Of a stretch of 64,000 nucleotides of DNA, positions 24,101-36,059 are shown in pieces. The DNA lies in the NCBI RefSeq assembly GCF_016859285.1, contig NC_053402.1, forward strand, positions 6,872,031-6,936,030, read 5' to 3'. The stretch is from Xiphias gladius. Its lineage: Eukaryota; Chordata; Actinopteri; Istiophoriformes; Xiphiidae. The notes under the pieces were generated by a model. It saw only the letters and a list, made by a program, of their open reading frames with translations. It was not told the DNA's origin and ran no database searches. The translations under genes and the position numbers were made by a program. Position 1 is the stretch's first letter. Every line of letters starts with the position of its first letter.

Positions 24101-27100
24101 ATTTTTAGTGCTTGCCCACACAGATATTGGATCAGTCAAGTTGCCAGTAGTGACAGTGCCAGTCAGAACCAACAATTCACCCCCCAACTAACCCATCTAC
24201 CCTTATTTTGTAGGCACAATAGCCTACCTTTTCTTTACCAATCACCATGAGGTCAGAAAGATGACTTTGGACAAAAGTGAGTACACCAGAGTTATCCCTC
24301 GTCTAAAGAACGTTGTGGCTCTGGACATGAACATGGCCACCAAAGAAATCTACTGGTCAGACATGTCCCAGAAGAAAATCTACAGGTGAGTAAGAATGAC
24401 AATCACAATTTAAAATAGTAGCTGTTTCCTTTACTCCTGTTTGACACCTGTTTTCACTTTCTATCTAGAGCTCAGATGGACTTGGCTGAAGACTCAACTC
24501 ATCACAGCGTAGTGATTGGCAGCGACACTGATGCTCCTGAAGGCATCGCCTTTGACTGGATCCATGGTAACCTGTATTGGACTGACAGCATTCGCAGCAC
24601 CATCTCTGTGGTAACTGCTGATGGTAGCCGTCGTAAAACTCTCTTTCACCAAGACTTATCGAAACCCCGCGCAATTGTGGTTGACCCCCACAGCAAGTAA
24701 GTGTAATAGCACTAATAAAAGTACAGTAATGCCTAAATCTTTCCTAGACACTGTGTTTTCTTTATGTGTGTAACCCTGAGGGAATCAATTTTTTTTATGA
24801 TTTTGATTTACAATATTTTTACACCTCCCAGCTTCATTTACTGGACAGACTGGGGAAATCCTGCTAAGATTGAGAAAGGAGGTCTTAATGGAGGAGACCG
24901 CACTGCTCTGGTCACTGACAACATTGTGTGGCCTAATGGCATTACACTTGGTAATGGCATTCTTGTCTCTCTTGTTTCAAGTTGTTTTTTTTTTTATCTA
25001 TTCATGTGAATGCCAGTGGTCACTCTGGTCTGACCTGTTGAACCCCTCAACCTGCTTCCTCCACAGACCTGTTGAACCAGAGGCTCTACTGGGTAGACTC
25101 TAAGCTACACACCCTCTCCAGTATTGATGTGCAGGGTGGTGGTCGACGCACCCTCATCATTGACGAACACAAGTTGGCTCACCCACTGGGACTCACTGTG
25201 TTTGAGGTAGATATTTACCTTCAGATAAATTTCATTACACCCATAGCCTGTCAAATACAGCGTATCATGAACTCCTCACTGCACATGCCAACAGCAGTAT
25301 TCCTCACTGCTACCACTCTGTACTCAATCTCTTAAATGTTCAAGCTTTGTTGTTTTTTGTGCTTCTAGGAGAGAGTGTTCTGGACAGACGTGAGTAACAA
25401 TGCCATCCTCAGTGCAAACAGGCTAACTGGTGATGACATTGCACCAGTGGCAGAGCACCTATCATCACCAGAAGACATTATTCTCTACCATAACCTCAAA
25501 CAGCCTGCTGGTAAGAGAGGTCTTACAACAGTATTACTTTGTCATTAAAAACTGGTAGAGATTAGATATATTTGGTAGTGTCACTGTCATTGAGGAAGAG
25601 GCAGGGAAACATGCTCATATTAAAATCAGAACCATGGTAACTAGGGTTATTAATTTGCATAACAGATCAATATCTGCCTTTTTTAAAGTAGATATTGGCC
25701 AAATATTGTCATCTACTGCCAGTCTGAGGGAGGGTCCTCCCTGAGGTGTTTTATTTTTGGTACATTATTTATTCAATTACGTAATGTTGTTTGTAAATTA
25801 TTTCTTAATTTAAAAGCAGCAACATCAGAATTTCCCTATATTGGATCCCTGGGATTCATCTAACCCAAAGATCCCTAACCCTGACTGGTCCTCTGATCAT
25901 TTACTACAAGGAAACCATATGCTTAGGGAAAAAAAAGTTGGATGATAATGAACTTGTTTGGCTATTATTGGCTTTTTGCATTAGGTTGATTAAGAATCTC
26001 TGCTCAAACCCTGCAACAATTCTGGGTCTGGGTTTCAGTGGAGAGCTATAGTGGCAGAACCCATTATAGTTTAAATAAAAGCTATAGACTATATCTGGGA
26101 AAACACTGAATATTTTCAGTTTTGTTGAATACTCACACAAAATATCAGAGATAAAATAATTGACTTTAAAAGGAATAGTTTGTAGTTTTGATTTGCTTTC
26201 CTGCTAATGGGTGGTTAGAAGATCAGTACTACTCTGTTTGTACAGCAAATATATAACTAGCTAGAGTCAGTAGTTTAACTAAGATTAGCACAAAGACTGA
26301 AAGCAGAAGGAAAGCAGAGGTTTTCCCTGTTTCCAACTAGTTAGTCAGCTTTAGAAATGCTAGTAGGCATATTTTGTTACCTGTGAACAGAGCCAGTCTA
26401 GCTGTTTCCCTGTTTCCAGGCTAAGCTAAGCTAACCAGATAATTGTAAGCTTAGTTTATTATCTTAAATTTAGTGTACATACATAAGAGTGGTATCAATC
26501 TTCTATTCTAACTCTCTACAAGAAAGCGATTAAACGTATTTCCAGTAATGTCAAAATATTGGTTTAATATGGTTATATTGACAATGGCTTCTAAATATGT
26601 AAAACAGTTGAACTCAACTAAAATATTATGTCCTTTTTCATTACAGGGAGGGACTGGTGCAAGGTGTCCAATGGCGGCTGTGAATTCTTGTGCCTGGGAG
26701 CTCCTCAAGTGGGCAGACATCCCCCCAAATATACCTGCGTCTGTCCCGATAACATGATGCTAGCTGGAGATATGAGGACATGCATACCTGGTGTGTAAAT
26801 TTTCAAAGAGGAAATGTTGTATAATATCGAGAAGAAAATTACAAAAACAATTAAATGATTGCTGTCTTTTAAATAGAATATTTTCATTAGCTCAAGCAGT
26901 CCTTTTGCTGATTCTCACCCCTCCTCCTCTGTTTTTGTACTCCACCAGCTGTGCCAAAACCTGCAGCTCCTGTGCAGCCTCTAGTTCCACCTGCCAGCAC
27001 CCCTCGTCTGCCACCAGTGCCACTCAGGACCACACCCATGACCAATCTCAGGACCACACCCATGAACACACTCAGGACCACAGCCAAACATCAGGTCCAT

Positions 27101-28204
27101 ACCACCATCACAGTGCCTATCATAATCACCAGCTCTACGGCCAAGCCAGTACCACGCACAACCAAGCCTTTGGTCAGGACCACCACACCTCAACCGAAGA
27201 CCCCCTCTCCCCAGCCAGTGAATACTAAAATTTCCCAGACTAACACAGAGGCTCCAGTCACATCTCTAGGCAAGTATCATCATGGGGGTTTTTCCTGTAT
27301 TGTACATAACTGAGGTGAAGTTGCGTAAACACTTCACATTCCTGTCGACCATTTTACAAAGTTTTGAGGAACCTGAAGGCAACACTAAAGAAGCAATTAC
27401 AAAACAGTTCCACACTGCAACTGCGTGACTGTGTAAGAGTACTTTCAATATTTAAAATATGATTTAACTTTTTTTCATCACTCCTATCCCTTCAGAAAAC
27501 CAACATGAATTTGCTGCAGCCATACCCAAGACTGCCTCCACCACCCCAATAACTCTGTACATTGTCTTACCTCTGGGTGAGTGGCTTTGGCAGCTGCTAC
27601 AAAGGCAGTATCTTCGCAGAAAATAAAAATAATTCGAACAGCCACCTATCATGTCTCATCTCTCTCTGGATCTCTTTCCCTCAAGTAGTGATTGTTTGTC
27701 TAGTGGCTGTTTTTGGCATGCTGCTATGGAGGAACTACAGGCTGAAGAACACCAACACGATTCACTTTAACAATCCTGTCTACCAGAAAACCACTGAGGA
27801 CCAAGTGCACATTTGGAGGAGCCACAGCCCTGACGGTTACTCCTACCCAAAAGTAAGTGTAAGAGGTGTCACTTCGACTTAGCTGTTTAAATTGCAATGA
27901 GATAATAGATGATCTGTGCTATCTGTTCCATCTCTTCTCTTCCTTATGAAATCTAACTGAATTCCTCCTTCAGTTAGATTTCAAATAGAGATTTTCAATC
28001 TGTAGTTTTAGAGACTGGGGGGTGGGGGTGGGGAGGTGTCTTCACAGTTTCATGTATTTTCAGCCTGTTTGAAAAGAACACATTTTGTTGTTGTGAACAC
28101 ATACAGTATGTTATATCTGACACCTTGTTCATTTGCTGTCCCATCAGAGACAAGTTGTGAGCTTGGATGAAGAGGCAGACAATCCAGCCTTCACAGAAAA
28201 CTGA
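18162..28204 (+). CDS. ldlr: Low-density lipoprotein receptor
   Basis: Cell-surface receptor for apoB/apoE lipoproteins. Exons: 18162-18219, 21498-21623, 21738-21860, 22027-22407, 22511-22633, 22750-22872, 23003-23122, 23373-23498, 24214-24385, 24469-24696, 24832-24950, 25067-25206, 25369-25510, 26647-26790, 26949-27269, 27496-27576, 27686-27852, 28148-28204; 916 residues. Exon count and most internal exon sizes match human LDLR. Order: signal peptide; seven LA modules with CDGxxDCxDGSDE calcium motifs (exons 2-6, three in exon 4); EGF-A and EGF-B; six-bladed YWTD propeller (exons 9-13); EGF-C; threonine/proline-rich O-glycan stalk (exon 15, 321 bp, longer than human); membrane span (exons 16-17); tail with the NPVY internalisation motif. 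Intron 15 needs a GC donor. ATG 18162 has A at -3; an in-frame ATG at 18135 would add nine residues. Confidence 0.97.
18220..20837 (+). other. ldlr intron 1, 5' part
   Basis: The first ldlr intron is 3.3 kb. This part holds a short TC microsatellite near 18485-18500 and otherwise unique sequence. I see no further exon, RNA gene or named repeat. Confidence 0.5.
20838..21345 (+). repeat. Percomorph interspersed repeat in ldlr intron 1
   Basis: Contains TTGGTCCAGACTGAAATATC, ACCATTGGATGGATTGCCAT, ACAGACATTCATGTTCCCC (twice), GTCAAAATTTTAAT and GCTAAACATCAGCAGGTTAG, ending GCATGGCTGTAGACTCTTAG. I recognise these as parts of a widespread percomorph element with no known protein. Confidence 0.65.
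23499..24213 (+). other. ldlr intron 8
   Basis: Non-coding, 715 bp. It contains no recognised repeat or RNA. Confidence 0.55.
26165..26560 (+). repeat. Fold-back MITE-like repeat, copy 1 (ldlr intron 13)
   Basis: About 400 bp ending in GCTGTTTCCCTGTTTCCAGG, GCTAAGCTAAGCTAACC, GAGTGGTATCAATCTTCT and AAGAAAGCGATTAAACG. It belongs to a percomorph family whose two arms are long inverted copies of each other. Related copies lie at 28721, 59757, 61301 and 63185. Confidence 0.65.
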
Positions 28205-28720
28205 AAAATGTCAGCATAATGGAAAGAGCCTCAATGATAAGCTACTTTGGATGTCCTTTTGTATTTTGACCTCACTCACCACAAAGATATGGAAGTCAGA
28301 GCCAGTATCAGACAAGCTTGAACCACTATATCCTTACGGACAAACATACGCTCTACAGTTGCAAAAACCCAATGTGAAACATTTTCTTCAGGTTGCACAT
28401 ATTTTTTCCATCCACCAAATCATACCAAATCATCAAAATGATGGATTCCTCAGTCTAAAGTTTTAACTTGTTATCCAAACTGTGATCATGGTGATATACC
28501 TGGAGAACTGTGTCATTGTTAAAGCCACATCATGACTTGCTGCATGCTTCAGATTAACTGAACTCATTTGATGCAACTCATTTGCGGGAATTCCCTATAA
28601 CTCATGTTGCGTAGAGTTCAGAAATGAGTATTGTAAATATCACTGTTTATTATTTTTGTCTTCCAGTGGTAAGTGACAAGCTGTTAACGGAAAAATTATA
28701 TCTCGAACTTTTTATAGTTT
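28205..28720 (+). other. ldlr: Start of ldlr 3' UTR
   Basis: Non-coding sequence after the ldlr stop. Mammalian LDLR mRNA has a long AU-rich 3' UTR. I see scattered ATTTA motifs but no decisive polyadenylation signal, so the 3' end of the transcript is not fixed. It could reach about 30370. Confidence 0.45.
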
Positions 28721-29256
28721 AAAGCAATAGTAGTCATTTTGGGAAATACGCATAGTCACTTTCTTGTCTTAGAGTGAAGCTATCACCAGCAGCAGTTATT
28801 TTAGTTTAGCACAAAGACAGGAAACAGGAAAACAGCTAGCCTGGCATAGTCCATAGTTTATCCATAGTTTAAAATAGTCGCCAACCAGCACTTCTAAAGC
28901 TCACTAACTTGCTACTTGGTACTGTGTGATTGTCATTAAACCAAGAAATAGTTACAGAATATAACTTCTTGTAAAACCACACCACTCATTTTTACATTTA
29001 TGTTTTTGTAGAGATTAAACAAATTAGATAAATTAGTGTGATTTTGAGGTGTTGGTTGATAGATTTTTTAACCTTTGGACAGAACTAGGTTAGCTGTGTA
29101 CCTGTTTCCAGTCTTTATGCTAAGATTACATTAGCAAATGGCCTTATGGCTCTAACTCCATTTTTAATGGAGACAGAGTGGAACCAATCTTCTCATCTAA
29201 CTCTCAGCAAGGAAGCAAATAAGTGTTTTTTTCCATAATATCAAACTGTTCCTTTT
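28721..29256 (+). repeat. Fold-back MITE-like repeat, copy 2
   Basis: Has both arms. On the left are TTAGCACAAAGACAGGAAAC and ACAGCTAGCCTGGC, then CACTTCTAAAGCTCACTAAC. On the right are TTAGCTGTGTACCTGTTTCC, AGTCTTTATGCTAAG, GGAACCAATCTTCTCATCTA and GCAAGGAAGCAAATAAG. It may lie inside the ldlr 3' UTR. Confidence 0.65.
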
Positions 29257-30609
29257 TTTGGTTCACTGGAAACAAGAAAATCTAATCGGTTTTATCCCAA
29301 AACAAACACTAACAATAGAGCTGATTTAAAGTTGAGCATTCAGTAGGTGAATGTAACACTAATAGGATTCTGCATGTGTCAATTTAACCAGTGTGACCTA
29401 AGTAAGTCCCATGATTTCATCATAATTTTTACACCAGCAATTGCCTCAGTAGTAGTGCTAAAATATCATCCAGGAGGACCTAAAGTCACTGCTATAGGTA
29501 ACCTCAAAGAAAACACACTACACACTGTGCCTTGAATAATTACACTCTGAAAGCCTTCAGTTTTCACTTTTCATCATATGCCTTTTGTGCCAGTTGGTCA
29601 CACTCTCTTTCAGCAGCTTGTCTGTAGTTTCTCAGTTTCTCTGGACACTTGTTCCGCTCCATTCTCCTTATTTGTGGTCGGCTGTCTCTGCATTGGATAG
29701 TCATCTCTAAATTTTCCTTCCCTCTCAGGAAGACTGGTGCATTCCTCAAAGTCAGAAAAGGTTTGATGTAGCCATGTGTGAGCAATGGGGCCTTGTCTAA
29801 TGCTCTGTACCATGGCACGTGTATATACTTACTTCCTCTCTTAGGACTAGAACATCAGCTTGACTTATTCCAGCATTCCTGCAAAACAAAGCCATGTGCC
29901 CTATCACTTTTTTTTTTTTAAAGACACATTTCTCAGCAGCTGTTTGAGCTCATTTATTTGTATTGCTGATAAATATGTGCCTTTTTAATTACATGTTGTG
30001 TTCACATGTTCGTGTTGGTGGTATTGAACTCAGTGGATCTGTGTAAAATCAACGTGTCTGCCTGTTTACAATGAATTGTTTGAGGAATGTGGCAGCATTA
30101 TATGCAGGTGAGGTTATACCTAACAAAGATGTTATTGTGATGTGAGTTGATGACCGTTGCGAGGCTTCTTGTTAGAGAAACTAATGCATAAGTGCTAGTG
30201 AAACTGTACATAAATTCAAATTCACAGACTAACGTGCAGAATAAGTGTGTAAATATAATGTTCATACATGTAAATATTTGTTCTTTACTTTTTTCAGTAA
30301 TGTCAGTGTTTTATCCTTTGTTGTAAACTTTAAACATTTGCTGTACGTAAGTAAATGTTTCTATTTATTATAGAATTGGGGCTCTTTTGGTTAAGTTTTT
30401 TAAAGACTCCAGTCTGAATTTACTTTGATGCATAACTTGTTAACAGTCATATCAGACTTGTTTATTCAGTGTTGACATACCTAATGCTCATGTTAGGTTT
30501 TTCCTCACGTTCTCCACAATCCTTCAAGTAATGCAGCAGCAAGTAGTAACTGGATACAGAAAATAAGAAAACAAAAGGATACAGAAAACAAAATTTTAAA
30601 ATCAGTCAT
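29257..30609. other. Non-coding, possible distal ldlr 3' UTR
   Basis: AT-rich with no supported gene. The 84-codon frame on the minus strand near 29564-29818 has no recognisable homology or splice context. Confidence 0.5.
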
Positions 30610-31550
30610 TTTTCATACTATTTATCCATTACTAGCAGCAAACTATTTCAACTCTTTATTACTTTTAACTATATCGTTCAGCTAAATATTACTTTTAATT
30701 AGTTTCAGTGTCAAGGCTGATGAAAGCAGCACAGGCAGGGAGGACCCAAATGCAGACTCAAAGGCAGGCAGATTCAGTGAAGATACTTCAATGCAAAGCT
30801 TACAGGCAGATGGGTTGACAAGCAGACAAGCAGACAAGCAGGAAGACAGGCAGGTAGAGGTAACAGGATAATACTCGCTGGTAGCAGGAAAACAGGGAAA
30901 ACCACAGAAACATAAGCAGATGATCCGAGAGAACTGGTGAAAATGGTAACTTTAAATAGTTGCTTGGGTGATGAGCGGAACCCGGTTGCAGTTGTGTGAA
31001 TGGGGAGGGAAGTTCAGGTGATCGGAGGTGTGGAACAGGTGAACAAGTGGAATAGTAAACAGGAAAGAAATCTGGTGGGCGGATGAAGAGTGGCAGGTCT
31101 GAAAGGGGGAACGTGTAGATGAAGAGAAGTTGGAGGGCTGGAACGGGCCAAGTGGAACTAGGAAGCAGACAGTGACATTTAGCTAACCATTTCAATTGTT
31201 TATCCATTACTTTTAGCAAACAGTTTGAGCTGTTAATCGATCAGTTTTCGCTAATTATTTGAGCTGTTAAGCCATCAGTTTTAGCTACCTAATTCAATCA
31301 TTTATCCATTAGATCTAGCTAACTAGTTCAGTTGTTTAACCTTTACTTTTAGCGAAGTATTTTAACTATTTATTCATGAGTTAGTCTGCTTGCTTGCTTT
31401 TTTCACACCCTCAGGTTGATAGACAATACTGTTATTTTGAATTACACGTTAGTAGCATCACCGCAAAGATGTGGATAGACATCTTTATATCAACTAAAAA
31501 TTACGATTTTTAGTTGAGTTAGTTGAGTTTAGTTCGGTTCATTTTTTTAG
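30610..31550 (+). repeat. 34-bp minisatellite element, locus B, split by an insertion
   Basis: Units of the TTTAGCTAAC...TTTATCCATTACT type occur at 30610-30710 and again at 31182-31385, where at least five successive units keep a 34-bp period. The downstream tail (CTGCTTGCTTGC, CACACC) ends near AGCTTTCCACATTG, as at the other two loci. The middle (about 30710-31180) is a different element inserted into the array. Confidence 0.65.
30710..31180. mobile_element. Putative non-autonomous transposon nested in the minisatellite
   Basis: Compositionally distinct, GA-rich, about 470 bp. It starts near CAGTGTCAAGGCTGATGA, contains GAGGACCCAAATGCAGACTC and a short (CAGACAAG)n run at 30821-30840, and ends near GCAGACAGTGACATT. 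GTGTCA at one end and TGACA at the other suggest a short inverted repeat. I recognise the GGACCCAAATGCAGA motif from dispersed fish elements. It has no coding capacity. The superfamily is uncertain. Confidence 0.45.
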
Positions 31551-33439
31551 CTTTCCACATTGACTGTCTAGTTGGGAAGCACTTCCTGTACTACAATACT
31601 GGGTTACACACGTTTTTTACCACTTTTTTCCCTTTCTTTTGCCCCTATCTGGTGCAAAGTACTTTAGTGGCAGAAAAAAGGGTTTGAAAAATGTAAAATG
31701 CACCCTCTTCGACTATTACAAAGCTTTGGTATGCAGACATGGCTAAAAACGTGAAGAGAGGGGTTTTTTTTCTTTTCTTTTCTTTTTTTCCTCTTTTTTT
31801 TCTGTGGGTCTGGCTGTGCTTTTGTACATCTATGGAATGCAAGACCTTTTTCCCAGAAAATCCAGACGTCATAGTGAAAGGCAAAACCACAGTTTCTTAG
31901 AAATTCTCCAGCACTATGAGATCACATGTTGGAAAAAAAACATTGCTCTGTGTATGAAAGTCTCCTTGATTTTCATTTATTTGCACATAAAATTAAAAGA
32001 TATAATAACTCATACATGAGACCTGGATAGTCTAAATATAGTCACAATACATTAAAAATTATCCCACATAATTTGGTATTATTCACTTTTTCGTTCAGAT
32101 TTTGATCATATAGTTTCATCATCAGTATATAATTTTGATAAAGCATTGTCAATTTGAGTAACATTGTAAATTGCCAGTTGACGTGCTTTTTATAAACCAA
32201 CAGTATAGTACATTGATTGATTGATTGTGTTGACGGATTTGTGTTTGCACAAGCAGAAGCAGAGAGAGAAACGTTCCCATGACTCCAGGCTCAGCTTGCT
32301 AGACATGTTCATGAGCAGTTTGAAATGTGTTTATTCATGTTTTAATGCACACAATTTTTTTTTTAAATCATCAAAATCCATGTTTTGTGGTAGATTTAAG
32401 GGTACTCCAGAAAACAGTTACCTTAGAAGAGAAGGGAAACAAACAGCTCTATGACCCTAAAGATCTGTGGTCAAACCCACCAGTAGGCATGTCACGCGTA
32501 ATGCTCAAGGCTGAGTAAGAGTGGAAGTGTTGAGCTGATAACAATAAGATGCAGTGAAACATCAATAGACATGTGAGCAAAATATACAGATAAGAAAACA
32601 AGCAATTCATAGTGACTTTCAGACTGCTCTCGAGTGAAAATTTAAACACTGTAAATGATTTTTAATACCCATATATTCATCATCAAACAGTGTGAATCTT
32701 TCCTGATTCTCAGGACTCATTGTCAAATCAGTTATTGAGACTCCCAGTCCTGTAATACGATTTGTTTTTGTTTGGACAGAACGAAGAAATGTTTGTTTTT
32801 CAAAGAAAGGCTTCATCTGAATCCCTTGACACTATTAATCATTAATTTAACCACAGAAGGTCACATGTGACAGGCTGCATCATTCCAGTTACTTTCCACA
32901 GATGAAAGGAATAAATACTGCTGAGGTCATGGAGTGTTCTCTACTGGCTACACGTTTTTCTGTTTGAAAGAAGCTCTAAACATCTATTTTACTAAAGTCA
33001 ATTGCAGCACATTTTATGTTCAGGTGCTTTTCAGGTGTATGACTCAATTTGATTCATTAACAGTTATAAAATGTTAGCTAATTTGGTATTTCTATGTGAT
33101 CTCACCTAAACTTTGACGTAGAATAAGCATGACAAACAGGAAATCCTGTTTTGTTTAATCACATAAATTCATTATTTATACAAAACATGTAGAGACATTA
33201 TACCTTCTGAGGAAATGTCTGAGCAGGTTCTAGTAAATTCACAAGATGTTTAAGACATTTGATCTCCCAGTGGGTGACGACACAACATTGGTGCTCACCT
33301 GATCCTACGTAGACAAAACCAAACAGCTGGGTTCCCAGTCCCTGGACCATCACTGACCTTTGCTCAGACTATGTTTTGCCTCATTTGGGAGGCATACACC
33401 ACAAACTAGACAGCAGCTTGACCAGTGGCTCTACTAATG
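31551..33439. other. Intergenic, no feature recognised
   Basis: AT-rich spacer. Short frames only, none with recognisable homology. Confidence 0.5.
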
Positions 33440-34260
33440 ATATTTAATCAAAGTTGTTCAGAGAGGATAAAAATTATGATTAATTTATTTTTTTTAATTA
33501 TTTTTTGGCATTTTATGCCTTTAGGTGATGACACATGAGAAGAGAGAGATGGGAAACAATATATAAAATCTTCAAAAAATTTTATAGAGAAGTTTAATGA
33601 TTGGTTTAAGGACTGTTTCCCCAGCCAGCCCACAACATGTAATACAATGGGAATACATGTGGGAAAGGACTGTTGTAGGCAAAAGGGTTTTGGCTGTATC
33701 CAGAATGAGACAATTTTTAAATTGTCTAAAACTAAGATGTTATCTTAACAGTTGTTAGCTTTACAGGCAGGTGGAATTTTTTTTGCATGTGTGTATTCAA
33801 CAGTGTCATCGGCATACATTTGCAATTTTATCAGTTTATACAGTGGTAGACGATCTTTTATATGTAGACTAAATAATAGTGGGCCTAACACTGATCCTTG
33901 AGGTAAACCCATTGTTCACTTCATGTTACTGCTTAATTTGCTTTAACACACTACATCCTATTAGATAATTATGAAGCCATCAAAGCCAGTGCTTTAGATG
34001 AAAAATTACATTTACAAGTGTGAATGTCATGATTGAGTGTATTCACTGTTCTATGCAAATCTGAAAATACAGCACCAATTACCCCTCCTTTACCAAGCCA
34101 AGATTTTATTTTCTCTATAAAACGTAAGATAGCTGTTTCGGAATAATTTTCCCTGAAACCAAACTGAAAGCCAAACTGTTGGTCAAGACAACTTTATCTG
34201 CAACTTTATAAAGTAATGGCTGTATGTTTATGGGTCTATTGTTACTGACTTTGTGGCAGT
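33440..34260 (-). mobile_element. LINE retrotransposon fragment, reverse transcriptase region
   Basis: The minus strand encodes, in broken frames, ordered reverse-transcriptase blocks. They are NNRPINIQPLLYKVADKV (near 34240), QFGFRENYSETAILRFIEKI (near 34165), KGGVIGAVFSDL (near 34085), GLPQGSVLGPLLFSL (near 33910) and MYADDTV (near 33810, the catalytic YADD). A C-terminal part like LKPIIKLL lies near 33600. This order is typical of jockey/CR1/L2-type fish LINEs. Frameshifts and stops show it is dead. The 5' end is missing and the 3' end is unclear. Confidence 0.8.
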
Positions 34261-36040
34261 TTCCAGATTTACTCAGATTTTCTCTGTGTTACCCGTCATT
34301 ATGGAAAGTATTTTCACATTGCCAAAACAGCCTTTTAGATTTGCCTCAAAACAAATTAGAGGGGCATTACGAGAGATATTAGACAATCACGTTTTGCACT
34401 TTACTAATGTTTCATTATGTGCCACACACCAGAGCCATCTGTGTTTGATCAATATTCAGTGTAAAGCATCTGCTTTACCACACTGATGTCCCCTAATCCG
34501 GTCAAAGCTTTGTGTTTAACTGCTGAGATGATTATGTATGAGTTATATTATCCTATTCAGTCAACTCAGGTTTGTTCTGGAAGTTCTTCCAACAGATTTT
34601 GCATGCGCAACCCAAACTACTCTGATGGGGTATGACCTTACACACTGTTTTGTTTCATATGCCCCTTCTGGTCTTCCCATGTCCAGTAAACATCCTCTCC
34701 CAATATCTGCCAGATTAGTGAATCTGCAAACAGACTCACTTTACTGAACAGTAAGATTATTTACCTTTAGTGGGATATGTTATTTACACACATACTGTAG
34801 GTGGTTCACTGAAACACAGTATCAGTATTGACTGGTTTTTATTTGACGTAAATGGAGTTCAACATATGTAGACATGCTTTTTGGAAAGAAAACCCCTATG
34901 CATAGTAACAACTCATACTGTATAGGGAAGGTCGCAAGCAATGTTACTGATTGCGAAACATTTTTGAATACAAGATATTTAAGCAGTTTTGCAAATATTT
35001 GAAACCTAAAGATGAAGTCATTGTATATACTACTAATGATATACAACACTGAAAATGTTGAATGTTAATTTGATTGAAAAGAAAAGACCACCAACTGATT
35101 TAAAATAGCCATATTTGTTTACAGGTAATGTCTCTATGTTTATGTGAGGGAATCATCATTCGTCAGGCAGCTTGCCTTTTCTCTTTTGTGAGCTGAAATT
35201 TTTGTTAATTGAATGAAAAGTAACATTTCACAGTTGAATTCATTAAAATTGCCAGTTTGTGGGTATTTGCAATGTTGGGAGTTTTTGCATGTCAGCGTAG
35301 CCTAAGTATGTATGTAGATTTATATTTTCAGACATTGCTTCACCAACAGTAAATACTGTACCTAAATTCTGGAAGGTCACAAAAGAAGGTACCTGAATAT
35401 TTATAATCATACAAACATTTAAATGGAAATAACCTTAATCATAATAAAAACCTAGAGTTACATTATTCATTGAATTGTAGCAAATGAATCAAACAGGTAT
35501 AGAGTTGGTGTTTTTTTTTTTTTAAATTGTTTTTTCTTTTAGAACAAAACTAAGTGTACACACCATGCCAGGTACAAAACAAATACTCCTGTATGTCTGT
35601 AACTTACTCTGTGTGAATAGTATAGTATAAAAGTCGTGATAAAATAAAATATAATAAGATAAAGATAAATATACATTTAAAATAAGTTAAAAAGAAATTA
35701 TATACATTAATAAATAAAAAACAATTCAGATAACAAGAAAATACATAAAAGAAAGGCAGAAAGGCAACCCGTGAGAACAAATGTCATTTGTTCTCAGGGT
35801 TTTCTTATTTCTTTTATGTTTGAAGAATTTTTTTATTTTCTGTTTCTGAGGACAAAAAAAAAAATCAAAAGTGGGCACCATACAATTATAAAAAGAGGAA
35901 AAGAAGGCCGAGAACCCCAAAATGTTGTGAGATCCTGTAAATTAATATTTTCCACAATAAAAAAAACCCCCAACATATTCTAGAAATGTGTTGATGTATG
36001 TCACAGTAAAAAATAATAAAGTCCAAAGTGGTGAGCAACA
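34261..36040. other. Spacer upstream of kri1
   Basis: AT-rich sequence without a supportable gene, with A-rich and T-rich short runs near 35508-35530 and 35640-35720. Possible further LINE debris next to 34261 is too decayed to call. Confidence 0.5.
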
Positions 36041-36059
36041 TCCGTGTAACTCAAAATCC

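Noticed and set aside
31182-31385. Regular 34-bp repeats suggesting a CRISPR array
   Set aside because: Units are contiguous with no unique spacers, in a vertebrate genome, and the same units recur at two other loci with a shared tail.
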